Source of the DNA: Arthrinium phaeospermum
Taxonomy: Eukaryota > Ascomycota > Sordariomycetes > Amphisphaeriales > Apiosporaceae
NCBI GenBank assembly: GCA_006503535.1
Contig: QYRS01000004.1
Coordinates: 1,550,001-1,614,000 of the forward strand
Direction: 5' to 3'
Length of the DNA stretch: 64,000 bases
The notes beneath the pieces were generated by a model. That model saw only the letters and a program-made list of their open reading frames with translations, did no database searches and had not been told where the DNA came from. Position numbers and translations under genes: made by a program. Below, piece by piece: positions 12,701 through 24,857 of the stretch; positions within the stretch are counted from its first letter, which is position 1, and every line of letters begins with the position of its first letter.

Positions 12701-13220
12701 CTAAAACGAGGTTGCAGGCTTATGGGGACACGCCAGCTTGTGACGGCAAGCCGGCAGTCGTATTTGTAACTTGAGTAAAACCGATTACCTACGGCATGCC
12801 GTGGTTGCCATCTCAGGAGCAGGTCGATGGCCCCGCTGGGGAGCCGAGATTCCCGGCTTATCAGATAATCATGTGTAGGTGGTGACTGTCACAACGAGCG
12901 GTGACGATATCGACTCCTGGGTCATCGGAAAACTCCAGGTCAACTAAGGTTTGAAGTGGGTAACAACATCAGATGAAGATTGAGGCTCCGAAAGCCAGGT
13001 GCGGTTACACTGCTCCATAACAGACGAGAGGATGACCAAGTTTGAAATCTGCCAGGTTTTCAGTTCCACCTTGGGGGAGACAGCCCACTACTGTAGCTAG
13101 GAGTAAGGTGTCAGAGCTCAACTACCGAAAGGAGTTGGTGGTTGGGGAGACTGGTTGGGGTTGTTGCTGGGTGAGAGGTAGGTATCGTCCAATTTGTACT
13201 GTACATACCTCACACAGTAG

Positions 13221-13240
13221 GGCTGGGCTGGGCTGGGCTG
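13221..13240. repeat. (GGCTG)4 pentanucleotide repeat
   Basis: Four perfect tandem copies of GGCTG followed by GACGG. A simple microsatellite in the gene desert. Confidence 0.9.
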
Positions 13241-16200
13241 GACGGACATCAGATGAAGGCCACGCAGCAGGGCTCGAATGGGCCAGCAGCCAGCCAGGAG
13301 AGAACGACTCAGTTACGAGAAGGTTCACCTACTTTCGTTTCGGCGATCCGGTCCAGGGGCAGTGCACTCCTGACGCAAGCGACAAACGACTCGTTGAACC
13401 CTTCGCCCTGTATCGCATTGAGCACTTTATTTCCAAGACGGCTTGCGTGTGTAAGAGCGATATTGACAATTCGGGGTACCTATTCAGGGGAATTATTATG
13501 AACGAACAAGCACAGGCACAGGACAGAACAGGAGACGTTGGGATGAAACAATGGGGACGTTCGCTTGTGCCGATAGCTCGACATCGTTCCCTAGTCGAGA
13601 CTCAGGAACCGTTCAAACTCCAAAGCCGTTGCAGGAATATTAGCGAGATGGGTCCGTGTAGGGAAACCTTCTGGAAGGTTTCCAGCCTTCCACCCTGCTT
13701 CTGCACCCTGCGTGTCTGAAATTCTTTCCTGCCTTCTTTTTTCGATCTGCTCCGCAGCGCCCGTGCTTCATCTCAGAAAAGTGGCGCATGTACTCCTGAT
13801 GGTGGCAAATGGGTTGAACACTAGCCTCTCTCCCTCTGCTGCTAAACCACAATTGATCTGCCAGCTCGGCGCATTTGTGCGCTGGAACCGTCTCCACGAG
13901 CATTGCTGTTTGAGCTTGCCGACTCCACCGCAATTTACCACAACCGCCGCATTTAGTATGTATTCCACACGCTTGTGCAGGATTGACATCTGGCGCTTGG
14001 ACATGGCTTGCCTGTTATGTACATGATCTTGGGGTTTTCTGCCCTCTCTCGCTCTCGTTTTTCATGCTTTTCATTTGTTGGGTAGCGCGTGCGGTCTCCT
14101 GCGGCGTGACCGGCGCGATTGGCTACTGAATGCTAACAACACTCCAGTCCCACTTGGTACGATGTCAGTTCCCTAAACTCGGGATATGAGAATTCAGGGT
14201 CCAGCTCGTCCTCTCGAGTAACGGCGTCACCTCCTGCCTCCTGGCCTCCTGTGCTCCTTTCTAGAACTCCTAAGTACAGTGCCCCCAGGGCCAGTGGTTT
14301 GACCATGAGCATAATTCAGAAGTGGGGGCAGCCACAACTACCGACGTCGTGTTCACTAGTAGAGCATTTGAGGCTGGCATTCGTGACATTGCGGCTGCGA
14401 CGAGCCGTCCGTCAGCGGTCATCAGGGTTGGGTGTAATGGTATCATTGCATCGTGGGTGTCCTGCAGCCGGCTCAATGAGGACCGGGCTGCAGTATTGGA
14501 CATAAATGTCCCCTTGTGCATCATTCTGGTCTTCAAATGTATTAGAAATGTATTATTAGACATTAGACAGGATGCCGGAGGCGTGGGGTCTTCGTTCGAT
14601 GGTTATTGTCTCTGTGTGCTATTTTGAAGACTGCCAAGAGATGGGCAACGGGCTGCGTACGTACTACTACTACTACCGGCCGTGTCGTACCTCCGCTAGC
14701 GCACGTAACGGCTTGATGAACCTCAGCATCAGCTATATACGCACCCGCCGCTGGACATTAGGAAGGGGCTCTGGAAGACGGGCTGTGGCCATCGAAATTA
14801 TGTAGCCACTATGGCTATTTCTAGAGCAGCAAGACAGCAAGTGGAATCATGCAGTCAGCCGCAAGCAAAGGTGTTACCAGCCTCCGAGTCAATCAATTCA
14901 TCCCGAGGGGGTCCGTGTCAAAGCCATGATAAGGTCGCAAATTGAAGTTCATAAGCGCACAGGGGGAGGGGGGTTGCGTCTTACTGAGGCTTAGACAGCC
15001 CGTGTTCCCTTGGAATATCAGCATAGGGTTTCATTGAATCGTACGTACATACGGATACTCTCGACCAAACCTACGTGCTTACATGCGACATGGGAGAGGT
15101 TCAATATTCGGTACGGAGGAGCGTGAAACCCAAGTTGGTAGGTCCTGCCCACAGACAGCAAATTTCCATCTCAGTCCTACGTCGGTCAAGGGTATGGCAA
15201 ATCGTGTCAGCCCTGCGAGATACAGTCGGATAGACTTTGATTTGACCCAGGTAGAGTACATGCCCAAAATGTGGGAGGGCTAGATCAGCTGATATGTGTG
15301 AATCTCGTTTCTTCTTCCGTTGCCCGGCTTCCCAAGTGGCGGCCGGGACTGCGGCCATGTGAATAAGCAGGCCGAGACGGCCTGGCCAATGAGCGGCGCA
15401 ATGGGCCTGCCCTCTTCCATCTACATTCATCCGCAACTAAAGAGGGATATACGTTGAACAGCTCATTGTGACTCACATGATGTGCTGTCTACTGAGGGGG
15501 CGTTTCTGGCGCTGATGCGCGAATCTGGAGTTGTAAAGTGGTATCCCCGAATATCAATCCTCCTATCGCATTACATGGCTGGTTTTGCGCCAAAAGGTGC
15601 ATTTTTGACGTTGGGGTCGGTGTATCGGTGCGCGGCAGACATGTATCAGCTTGGAGTGGGCCACGTTACCCGAGCTACTGTACGTACAGGCTTGCTTAGT
15701 AGGACAAGGACAAGGGCAGCTGAAAACCTTCCATCGCAGAGTTGCTAGCTGTCTAAATGTAATTGCCTGCTCCTCTTCTGCCTCTCCAGCCCGCCACCAC
15801 CGCGGCGACGTAAGACTTCGTAAGGGCTTCTGGACTCGGCAGTCCCGGGCTACCGGTTTGCGGACACGGTTGAAGTAATCAATGATTGCTTTGGAAGTTT
15901 CCAGGTATCTGGTACGCGACGGGCGGAAGAAGCACTATACTACTAGACAGACAGACACACCCAGACACCTAATACCAAATGACATCCAGCCCCTCCCAGC
16001 CGCCAGCCCAGCAACCAGATCGCCGAGGTAGGGCGACTTGCTTCTTCACATCTCGATCTGTCGAGATAACCAAAAGCGGAAACAAGCTATCAAAAAAGCA
16101 AGACACAGCGCCCGGTTTGTTGAACGTGACCTCCAAGGCAAGAATGCGATTGCAGGTACGGGCAGGGGTCACAACCCTGTAACAGAGGCCGTTTTCAGGG

Positions 16201-16935
16201 CACAGAGGCAGGCTACAGAGAGGCCAGCTGACCTACCAAGGTCCATGCAACTTTAATGAGCTTTCGTGTCGCGTCGTGTCCAACAAGACAGGCAGCTGGC
16301 AGCCGACCAGTACGGTGTCTCACCGGGGGGTTCAATTCAGATTGTCATACGAGAGGCGCTTTGCGAAGCCCATCAGTCTTTTGCCCGTGTTTCACGTCAC
16401 TCCGGACCACCCGTTGTTGGCCTGAACGTCTTTCCATCCAGAGCCGCTCACTACATGATGATAGTCGTGCTATGGATCTGGTCTATGCCGCCCAGCGGAC
16501 GAATCAACGGCCCTTCTTGAGAACTGGCCCGCCCGTTCCCCAGGGCATGCTGTAATGCTGCCCTACTTACGTCTGACGTGACGAGAAGAAAGCAAAAAAA
16601 ACCACTTTCAGGCGCATTATCTGGGGCAGAGGGTGGAAAGTGAGTGGGTATCTCATTGTTCTATGAGTCTTCTACGAAGTGGGGGCGCTCATTTCAGGTC
16701 TGCGCTCACCTCATCACTGCCGCTCTTGCCAGCTTTGCCTGGAGCCAGGCTACAGAATAGCACCAACATGGGCTTCCTGGTCGCAGAAATTTTGGATTTT
16801 TTTTCTTCTCCTCCGGGATCCTCAGCACTGCGACCGCCATTTCGCAAATCCCGTAAAAGAATTTCATCGGTCAGGAAGTGGCCTAGTCTCTGCGCTTAGA
16901 GCAAATTGACTTCCAGGGACCAACATGGCGACGGC

Positions 16936-16954
16936 GACCGACCGACCGACCGAC
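16936..16954. repeat. (GACC)n tetranucleotide repeat
   Basis: Nearly five tandem GACC units. Simple microsatellite. Confidence 0.9.
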
Positions 16955-17592
16955 AACCTCCCCAAGCTTCAAGGAGGCAGAGAGGGCGAGCGAGAGGTAA
17001 CAGCATGTAGCATTGCGCGAGTGCCTCTCTATGCGGGCGCAGGTACTGTACATTGTCGTTGTGTCTGACAGGGGCTCAGCACATGGTCCCAGGGGCTTAT
17101 GCTTGTTTCATTTTCCTCTGACCTTTGGCAAGTACAGTACAAGAGGTACGGGCTGCGGTGGTGTGGCACACACACAGAACTGCGTCACTACGTACACTAA
17201 CAACCCCTGTCAGGACAGGGAGATTATTTTTGTCAGTCAAACCAGTGAGAGCTGAGCTATTGCAGGGGTACCCTTTTCACAAGAGACGGCCTGCGTGTTC
17301 ATACCATCACGGTGGAGATACCTCCGTACTCTGCTTTGCAAACCGGCTTGTACCTAATGCCAAAGTCTGGCGGTGTACCCAAGTACCCGTTGGAGCCTTG
17401 ATGCGAGCTAGCGACAACCTTGGAAGTATCGCCCAAAAAGTATATTTCATTAAATCTGGACAAACAGATGACTATCACCGCCGGCTACCTACATACATAA
17501 GGCATCCTCTCCCCTCTAACCATCAGACAGTTTCGTTTCCAATTCACCGGATCATCAGACCATCATCAGTTGCAAGCAAGAGCCTACCTCTC

Positions 17593-17599
17593 TATATAA
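17593..17599 (+). promoter_or_regulatory. Possible TATA box
   Basis: TATATAA lies about 210 bp before the first short ORF of the leader-like segment. The following 200 nt are rich in CT, CAA and ACC triplets, as typical of fungal 5' untranslated leaders. The spacing would put transcription start near 17.63 kb. Confidence 0.3.
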
Positions 17600-17806
17600 C
17601 AACATCACTTCGACATCTTCACAGTTGTCTAGCTTCCAACTCTCAACTTACACACTTCTACCACTACTATACCTACCTACCACCAACAACAAACAGCCTT
17701 CCGTTGCTACTATAGCCCGGAAGACAGACAGCATCTGGCTATACTATACCAAAGACACTTAGTATAACCACCTCCAACCGTCAAGCTGGCTACCTCAACC
17801 TTCGAA

Positions 17807-17893
17807 ATGCCTGCCCAGCGCCCCTCGCAGCTGCCTCCCTCCCCTGGCCCGCCGCCAAACCGTCCTCTGCCTCCTCTGCCCAAGAGAGGCTAG
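17807..17893 (+). CDS. Possible proline-rich 28-residue micropeptide or uORF
   Basis: ATG to TAG, 28 codons, first ATG after the leader-like stretch. The product is 13 of 28 prolines with the core PPSPGPPPNRPLPPLP, which contains SH3-ligand-like PxxP motifs, and ends KRG. Such bias is unlikely for random sequence but a short CT-rich tract could produce it. It may act as an upstream ORF or as a real peptide. Confidence 0.3.
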   Translation: MPAQRPSQLPPSPGPPPNRPLPPLPKRG

Positions 17894-17974
17894 ATATAAA
17901 TCGGACTCTTCGATGAACTATACACACACACACTATCAGAACGAAACACTACTACGAGGACACCGACACTCTCA

Positions 17975-18070
17975 ATGTCATCACTCTCTTACGGATCGGT
18001 TGACTGGAACCGACCGATCTCTTGGTTCTTCTGCTTCGAGCCATCGCCCTCTAAGATGCATATCTCTTAG
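17975..18070 (+). CDS. Possible second short ORF (31 codons)
   Basis: ATG to TAG in the same leader-like segment, beginning MSSLSYGSVDW and containing the aromatic stretch ISWFFCFEPSPS. No family recognised. Listed because of its position directly after the proline-rich ORF. Confidence 0.15.
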   Translation: MSSLSYGSVDWNRPISWFFCFEPSPSKMHIS

Positions 18071-19401
18071 AGGCTCACGGGGCTCTCGCCGTCTGGGCTG
18101 AGGAGGAGTTACATCACAACCTCCACTCTCACCATCGACAACCACGACAGCGGCTTGGTGATCACATGCGCGCACCTGACGACCATTCGCAACTTGCATC
18201 TACTGCAAGTCGCCTGGCGTCCCGCATACATTCAACCGCTCTCGATACGGCACTCTCAAGTCTCCTGCCGTTCACTCAATCTTATTACGAGCTGGCTCAA
18301 CGGATTCTTATACTCTCCTTGTCATTTCCATCTGACATGAGGTGTTGTACGATACTACACATGGTCACGTCGAACACAGGGTCACTGGACCCGCGCATAC
18401 GACTGTCCATCAACGGGATACGGGGACGATTGGTTCATGATTTGGGATGGGATCTTTTATTTTTGGCGACAGGGGTGTTCGGGCGGTTTTTGGGAACATG
18501 TACACATAGAAAGCATCGTCATGGCGTTCTTCTGCAAAGAATTGGCTTGCGTGCGCGGATACCCCTGGGGAAGCTGAGTGATGATTGGACACTACTGGAC
18601 TATAAGCTGGGACCATCTGGGGTCGGGAATCTCTACTTGGCGGCAACTGGTAATCGGTTAACCGACGATTTGAAATGAAAATGAAGTTACGGAGCATATT
18701 ATTACACTTGCTACGATCACAAGGGAAAAAAACAAACAATAACAATAATACTCAATTTCAACTCACCACCGAAATCTCAATCATCTCGAAACGTGTTCCC
18801 TCTTGTGAATTTGGTCCTTGATGTCCGTCACCTCATTCCAGCATGCAGCTGGCAGGAGCCAATTGAATGAAAGTGATACATGCCAGCGACGATCCGGCCG
18901 CTTTCTTTTTCTTCCATTTCCTTTTCGCTGGGCCCCCATGCGGGCTACTATTGGGCAGCAGGTGGCCGACAATCTACCAATTGATTGCGCGCGGTGGAAA
19001 TCAGGATCAACATACCAAGGTCGACCCCTCCTTCGCTGTTCACTCGTACCATTCGTACATACATGCAACATGCGGCGCTGCCAATTCGACGTCTGCAGCC
19101 GCGGGAAGCAGATCATTCATACATATTCACTAGCCATACCGCCCTTTCGGAAATGGCGAGGGAGGGGTTCGTCCAGCTGTTAGCGGCTCATCACTCGACA
19201 GGAATTATCCAGAGTTACATCATGATCACAGATTTGATACATGCGCATGTGCGGAGCTAATATCAAGCAGCAGCTGCTGTGGGGGAGGCAGGAGCAAATG
19301 GCAAACTTGAGACTCGGATAGGCGCATGTGAGAGCCAGCAAAAGAGAGGGGAGGGCGGGCAGTAGGCGCAGTAGGCGGGCAGAAGAAGTGGGATGGGGCG
19401 G

Positions 19402-19428
19402 GAGGAGCATGAGGAGCATGAGGAGCAC
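19402..19428. repeat. Three 9-mer repeats GAGGAGCAT
   Basis: Three tandem copies of GAGGAGCAT, the last ending in C instead of T. Confidence 0.85.
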
Positions 19429-20148
19429 GTAGGATCTACCAACCTGGATATCAAAATTGGCCAAGGCATTAACTTTTTTTTCTGCTTTTTTTTATGTTAT
19501 TTCGCTCACTGTAACCTACTATTCTGTGTGAGGGTGGTTGTGTGGTGGACACTCGCTTACCTGCCACTGACCCAGTCAAGTTCCGTAGGTTTCGCGAACG
19601 TGGCCGATGAAATTTTTTGGTGTCAATCCCGAAAGAATCCCTTTTGTCCAATCGCCGGCCGCCGCCGACGCAGCAGATAGCAAATGGCGAACGACCATGT
19701 AACAAAGACCGTCGAGCCGAAGCCTCGTTTGGGCCTGGACGTCTGGGCACTAACACCTTCGCGACGCCAAGAACCGTTTGGTTCCTGACTGGCAAAGTTG
19801 GCCCGGGTCTTGTCTGGCAAGTGTATCGGTTCTTGCCAGGAAGACCATGAACCGCGCCGAGCCTGGCGCTAGCTACCGCGTACGCTATGTTTATTGAAGC
19901 ATTACCTAGTTCGATCGTTGATAGAGAACAGGATCGCAACTTTGTCGCTGGAGTAGCATTGGTAGGTGGTAGAGTAGTAAGAGGTAGAGGGCGGAATATT
20001 GCTTATCGAGTCATGGTATTCACAATAGTCCCATCTATCGAAAGGCCATGTCCTCCTCGCTGTATCACCCGCCATAAGCATATGCAAATGGGTTTGCGAG
20101 ATGGCCCGATTATCATGCTATTATCGGCTTGCAGGTAGCTGCCGAAAC

Positions 20149-20167
20149 CCGTCCGTCCGTCCGTCCG
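20149..20167. repeat. (CCGT)n tetranucleotide repeat
   Basis: Four to five tandem CCGT units; a further short CCGTCCGT block follows near 20186. Simple microsatellite. Confidence 0.85.
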
Positions 20168-21130
20168 CTCGTTGACATTCAGAAGTCCGTCCGTTCCCCT
20201 CCCCCCCTTGCCCTGCCCGTTTCCTCGTGGTTGCTTGCTGCTGAGTGAGTGGGTGAGGCCATTGGCCAAGCCTCGGAACATGCACTCAATCCAGTAATAG
20301 AGACTAGGTTCCAGTACCTGAATCTGGTGTCTACGAAGCGCAGGGTTGGGGGCCTCAAACCTTCCCTCGTATCTTTTCTGTACGCTCGGCCGAAAGAGAT
20401 GAAGCAGCCAGGCCATCCAGCAAGGATGGATCCGACGAGAAGAAGTTTGGTAACCTAGGGTGAAAAAGAGGCCCTATCCATTCAGGCTCGTCGTTCGTTG
20501 GTATGCATGCCGAACAACCGTGGATGGCTCGGCCAATTACCTGAACTCTCGGCGGGCATGGCATCCCCAAGACCTTGGTCAGCTGCCGGTCGCCGTTCTT
20601 TGCATTTGATACACACGACACATCTTCCAGGTTCAAGACCCGCCCCGGTTTGGATGGTACGGTAGGGAAAAAGAGGCACGACCAACAAAACTAAGGTTCG
20701 TGCCTGGGTGCCTGGCAAGAGTCCGTCTGATCTTAGAATGCTGGTCGTTCATAGGGCATGTCGCCAAGGGCCAAGACCGGGCGCCTCTGACGAAACACGC
20801 GAAGGAAATTCTTTTCGGGCGCGCAGAGTCATGTTGAATTGTTCTAGCGTTGGCGCCTCCCCGCGAATTGAGCCGACGCACCTTGAAAGTCAATCTGCCC
20901 ATCGTACGTACTTGCGCGCCTCGAAATGTCATGTAGCACATACGTACATATGTAATGTATATGTACGATGCGATAAGTTGGTTCATGAGGCTCAAACGCA
21001 TGGATGACTGTTCGTCTGCATGTCAGACGGCCTAATGTGGATTGCGAAACACACGCATGGAACGTGTGTAAGCAGCTTGCACTGGGCCGGCTGTTCCCAC
21101 AGTACACCGAGAAAAAAGTGAGTATCATAC

Positions 21131-21150
21131 AGATGGAGATGGAGATGGAG
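21131..21150. repeat. (GGAGAT)n hexanucleotide repeat
   Basis: About three tandem units of GGAGAT on the plus strand in non-coding sequence. Confidence 0.85.
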
Positions 21151-21815
21151 AACAACTATTGCACCCAAAATGGCACCTCGACTCCCACGTCGTCTCACAA
21201 TCATGGGTAGCTTTGGAACATCAATTCCCTCCTGCCTCCTCCAGTCCTCCTACTCTGTCTGCACTAGCCAACCCTTGCGATTCGTGAGAGATGGCTGGCA
21301 GTACAGTAGTGCACGCCAGTACCTACATTACAGTACCTCGTAAAGCATAAAATATGGATGTGCCTATTACTGCTACGTTCTCCAGCCTTGGAAATTCGAC
21401 AAGAATAAGCGACAAGGCCCGCCTAAATAGATACCAGGACTAGGTTACCTACTGGTTAGCCATCCTGCCCTACCACGATGTGTGCACGTACAACATGAAG
21501 GGCCTGTCACTTGGTGTAGTGACCGCATAGTACGTTGCCTTGCCGTGCCCAAGGAAGATTCGCGGTGCGTTCCGGATAGAGTACAGTATGTGCTGGACTA
21601 GGCAGTTGCTGGGCAGATGGTTACGTGATAATAGCCTTCAAGCCAGCCGGCCAGCGCTCTCGGATGGAATGAATATCTGTGTAAGTAGAGTTCCCAGGTG
21701 CGACATCTGAACCAACTTCTCAGCCCTCCCGAGGGCCCGAGAATGCGACTCGCCACCTCCTGATCGTTAGGGACAGCTGCTTAGCAAATGGCAAATTGCG
21801 ATATCTTTCCTTAAA

Positions 21816-22740
21816 ACAAAGCCTTATATATATTATATTCGGGGCCTATACGGGAATAATTTCTTATTAATAATAGAAAATAATTAATATAGAAATAATT
21901 TAAAACTTATATATTTAAATTTATTATAATTTAATTAAATAAATAAATAATATTTAAAGGACGGGTAATAATAATTATTATTAAGTTATATACGTTATAT
22001 ATATTATATTACTACCGGCTATACTTAAAATATATTTAAACTTTTATTATAATTTAAACTAGTTAATAGCTTATATAATAAGCTTTAACTTAACTAGATA
22101 AGAAATTTTTACGAGATAAAAACTTATTTATTAATAAGTATAAAATCTTATTGAAAACTATAAACTAAAAAAGGAAAAAAAAAGGGTATCGCTATTTAAT
22201 AAAACATTTAATTAAAAAAAATAAAAAAAATATTAACATTTTATAACGCTTTTTATTATAACTTATTAAAATTATCTCTTATAATTAAAGGAAACGCGTT
22301 AACTTAATAAAATAAACCACTTATTTTAAGTAAGCTTAAACCACTCGCTATCGAAGATTAAAACCTCTTATTAATAAATACTTATTTATTAAAACTAATA
22401 AATAGCCGTAATAAAGATTTAAATCTTAAATTAAATATAATTTAAAATACTTTTTTTTACCTTAACTTTATTAAATATAAAGTATTATATAATAAATTAT
22501 AAATAAGTTAAAAAAAAAATTTAATTTAAAAATATATAAAAAAACTTATAAATAAGCGAATAAAATAATAATAAAAAAAGCCGAAAGCTAATAAATAAAA
22601 GTTATAATAAATAAAAAGTATATAAGTAAATAAAAAAGCGGTACATTATAAGCCTATTTAATAAAAAAGGGGGAAATAATTATATATATATAATATAGGC
22701 CTTTTAGCGTTATACCAGAGGACGGACAGAGCCTTATATA
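21816..22740. mobile_element. AT-rich RIP-like island with flanking repeats
   Basis: From about 21.82 to 22.70 kb the sequence is almost entirely A and T, with very frequent TpA steps and no coding potential, whereas both flanks have normal composition. This is the signature of repeat-induced point mutation of a transposon copy in Pezizomycotina. The island is bounded by ACAAAGCCTTATATA (21816-21830) and ACAGAGCCTTATATA (22726-22740), a 14-of-15 direct repeat. Just inside lie GGCCTATA (21843-21850) and its reverse complement TATAGGCC (22694-22701). The element type cannot be read because mutation has erased the coding sequence. The repeats suggest a short LTR-like or inverted-repeat element with its target duplication, but this is inference. 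Confidence 0.55.
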
Positions 22741-23410
22741 AGTTGAGGTTAGTGGTCGTAGATCAATTAGAGATGGCGATGCCAGATGCGCGAAGGCTGA
22801 ATGGGGAAGCCGCCTTACTAATCTGCAAAAAAAGAGGTGTGTTCCATATCGGAAATAGTGACGTCAAATGAATCGTGGAGAACAAAACTGGGTAATCACT
22901 TAGCAAAAGACACCCCACGTGCTGATAAGAAGCACTACTGACACTTAATGAAACGACGCGATAGAGCTCAGAGATCCAATCACGATGAGCAGCTGAGCAG
23001 CCCGGTTCTGCCTGTTTCATGGCCTGGCAATCATTCCCGCAAACCTACGACGAACCGCAGGCCGCCCTTGTATTTTGATGGGGAAGATCTGAGCTCGACC
23101 TTGCCAGCTCCCTGGGACGTCCAACCACTACTGCGCGCCGGTTGATCACTTGACGACTGGCACCCCTGGAGCTGAAGCAGGTTATACCGAAAACAGTAGC
23201 CTCTGCTGACTGCAAGCTGCCCAATACGATACCAAGCAAACCTGCTTTTTGCTGCTTCAAGCTAACGTCCGATAGTTGTTGTGTGCGTTTGGGCAGCCAT
23301 CAATCACACTTCAATAACCCGATTCGGACACAATAGCTTCTGGGCTTCATCGAGATCACCGCCTCGACTCGGACCCGTTCAGCCACCGGCCTGAGAGGCC
23401 ATCGTCGCCC

Positions 23411-24857
23411 ATGGAACTTCATGTCTGGGGCGAAGCCTTTGGGCTGCCCTCTATTGACCCGGAATGCTTAGCCGCCATATCGTACCTGCACCATGCTGTC
23501 CCTCGAAGCGAATGGTCTTTGATTGCCAGCAACGACGTCAGTGTCTCGCCCGATTGTAGGTCTATCTATTCCCGCCTCGCCAGACAAACACGCCCCTCTA
23601 CTGGGCGAACTTACTTGGAGATCATCCCCACCATCTTCAGGCTCGTTTCGAACGATCTGAATCAACCCCATATGCCTTACGACTGAAGTCTATTCCTGTA
23701 GCTAACCCCGGTACCTAGACGTACTCCCCGCATTGCACCATGCCGGTACCTGGATCTCTGGGTACCTGAACATTGTCCAGCATCTCGCGGCACATACCTC
23801 GTTCACATCGGCAGATGATGACCTCACCGAGGCGCAGCGAGCTGACGCCCTGGCGTACGCGTCCTATCTCTCGTCACGCGGGTCAGCCCTGCTGGCTTTC
23901 TTCCTCTATGTATCCCCCAGCGCTTGGACGGAGTTGACCCGGCCCGCCTACTCATCGTTACTCCGCTTCCCGCTGACGTGGACGCTTCCGCTCAAGATCC
24001 GCTCCGCTGCCATTGCAAAGACGGAGCACCTCGGCTTGGATCACCTGGCTGCCGACGTCGACCCCGAAGATGGATCTTCGGAGTCCAAGGTCACGGCCCC
24101 GGTCACAGCGACGGGTTTCCTGCGGCTGCCGACGCGGCCCAGCGTCAGCGTTAGCATGCAGCCTGAGCAAGCAGCTGCCATTAGATTGCAGAGTCTCCTC
24201 GAAGACTTCTTCTTGACATTGGATGACTTGCGTGGCAATAAAACATACTTCTTGGGCGATGAAAAACCGACGTCGTTGGACTTTCTCGCATTTGGATACT
24301 TGAGACTGCTGCGAGTGCGGACACCGCACCCGTTCGTGGAGAAATGCATGGCCAGGAATCCCGCCGGCGCGAACCTGATCAAGTTCCTCGACACCATGCA
24401 GACGAATATCATCCAGTGGAAGGATGGCCATACATTACCTTGGACCAGGCCGGCAGCACAGAGTCTTGTCACACTGACGAGTCGCTTCGCTGACGATGCT
24501 ACGGAGCATATTCCAGGTGTTGGGGACTCGTGGAAGAGCTGGCGAGGTGATGGTGTCAAGGAGTCCGACGGAACGCGCGATCCGACATCGGTTCTGTTCG
24601 CGGTCGGTGCAGCGGTTGCCGGGCTCGCTGCAGTGGGCGGTGCCGTGGCCTTCAAAGCCCTGTCCCCGTTTGGCGACATTTCTCACCGGTGGGATGCTCC
24701 GAAGGCTGGCCTATATCAGTTTGGTGACATTGGCACCATCTTCGGCAGCTTGCCTGGGTTCGAATCTCGTGCGTCACCTCCGATCCCTTCGCCTATGGAG
24801 AGGGATACGGTGTATCAAGGGGACAAGGTCGAGGTTGCGGTCGACGTTGAACCTTGA
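23411..24857 (+). CDS. SAM37: Mitochondrial SAM complex subunit Sam37 / metaxin-like
   Basis: Two exons, 23411-23555 and 23719-24857, 427 codons; the 163 nt intron splits a Tyr codon. The N-terminus MELHVWGEAFGLPSIDPECLA is the hallmark of the fungal Tom37/Sam37 family, followed by a metaxin GST-N-like fold (VLPALHHAGTWISGYLNIVQ) and the helical GST-C-like region. A hydrophobic segment at about residues 335-355 (SVLFAVGAAVAGLAAVGGAV) would anchor the C-terminus in the outer membrane. Sam37 is a peripheral/anchored subunit of the sorting and assembly machinery that releases folded beta-barrel proteins into the mitochondrial outer membrane. The ATG chosen is the conserved family start. Confidence 0.9.

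Larger units (their letters stand above)
17600..18750 (+). ncRNA. Transcript-like segment with short ORFs
   Basis: After a TATA-like motif the plus strand becomes pyrimidine- and CAA-rich with very few G residues for about 200 nt, a texture characteristic of fungal mRNA leaders. It then holds a 28-codon proline-rich ORF and a 31-codon ORF. A longer open frame of about 170 codons begins with ATG near 18.16 kb; its first third is protein-like and the rest is not. No main ORF with a known domain follows. It could be the long uORF-bearing leader of a regulator whose coding part I cannot recognise, or a non-coding RNA. Identification rests on composition only. Confidence 0.3.
9771..23410. other. 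13.6 kb gene desert
   Basis: No intact protein-coding gene of ordinary size is supported between the previous gene and SAM37. Open frames here are short, mostly start at TTG/GTG/CTG, lack splice partners and match no family. The interval contains several short tandem repeats, a transcript-like leader with very small ORFs (17.6-18.7 kb) and an AT-rich island (21.8-22.7 kb). Palindromic TACGGAGTAC-like motifs (near 10.88 and 12.44 kb) and GTACGTAC-type motifs recur. The composition outside the island is normal, which fits a large regulatory or non-coding-RNA region better than a fully decayed transposon nest. Confidence 0.6.

Noticed and set aside
13042..13719. 225-codon open frame in the gene desert
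   Set aside because: Starts at TTG, runs through the GGCTG microsatellite, has no domain, and composition is not coding-like.
17125..17715. 196-codon open frame before the short-ORF segment
   Set aside because: Starts at TTG and is made largely of leader-like CT/CAA sequence that gives a Ser/Leu/His/Tyr-rich translation.
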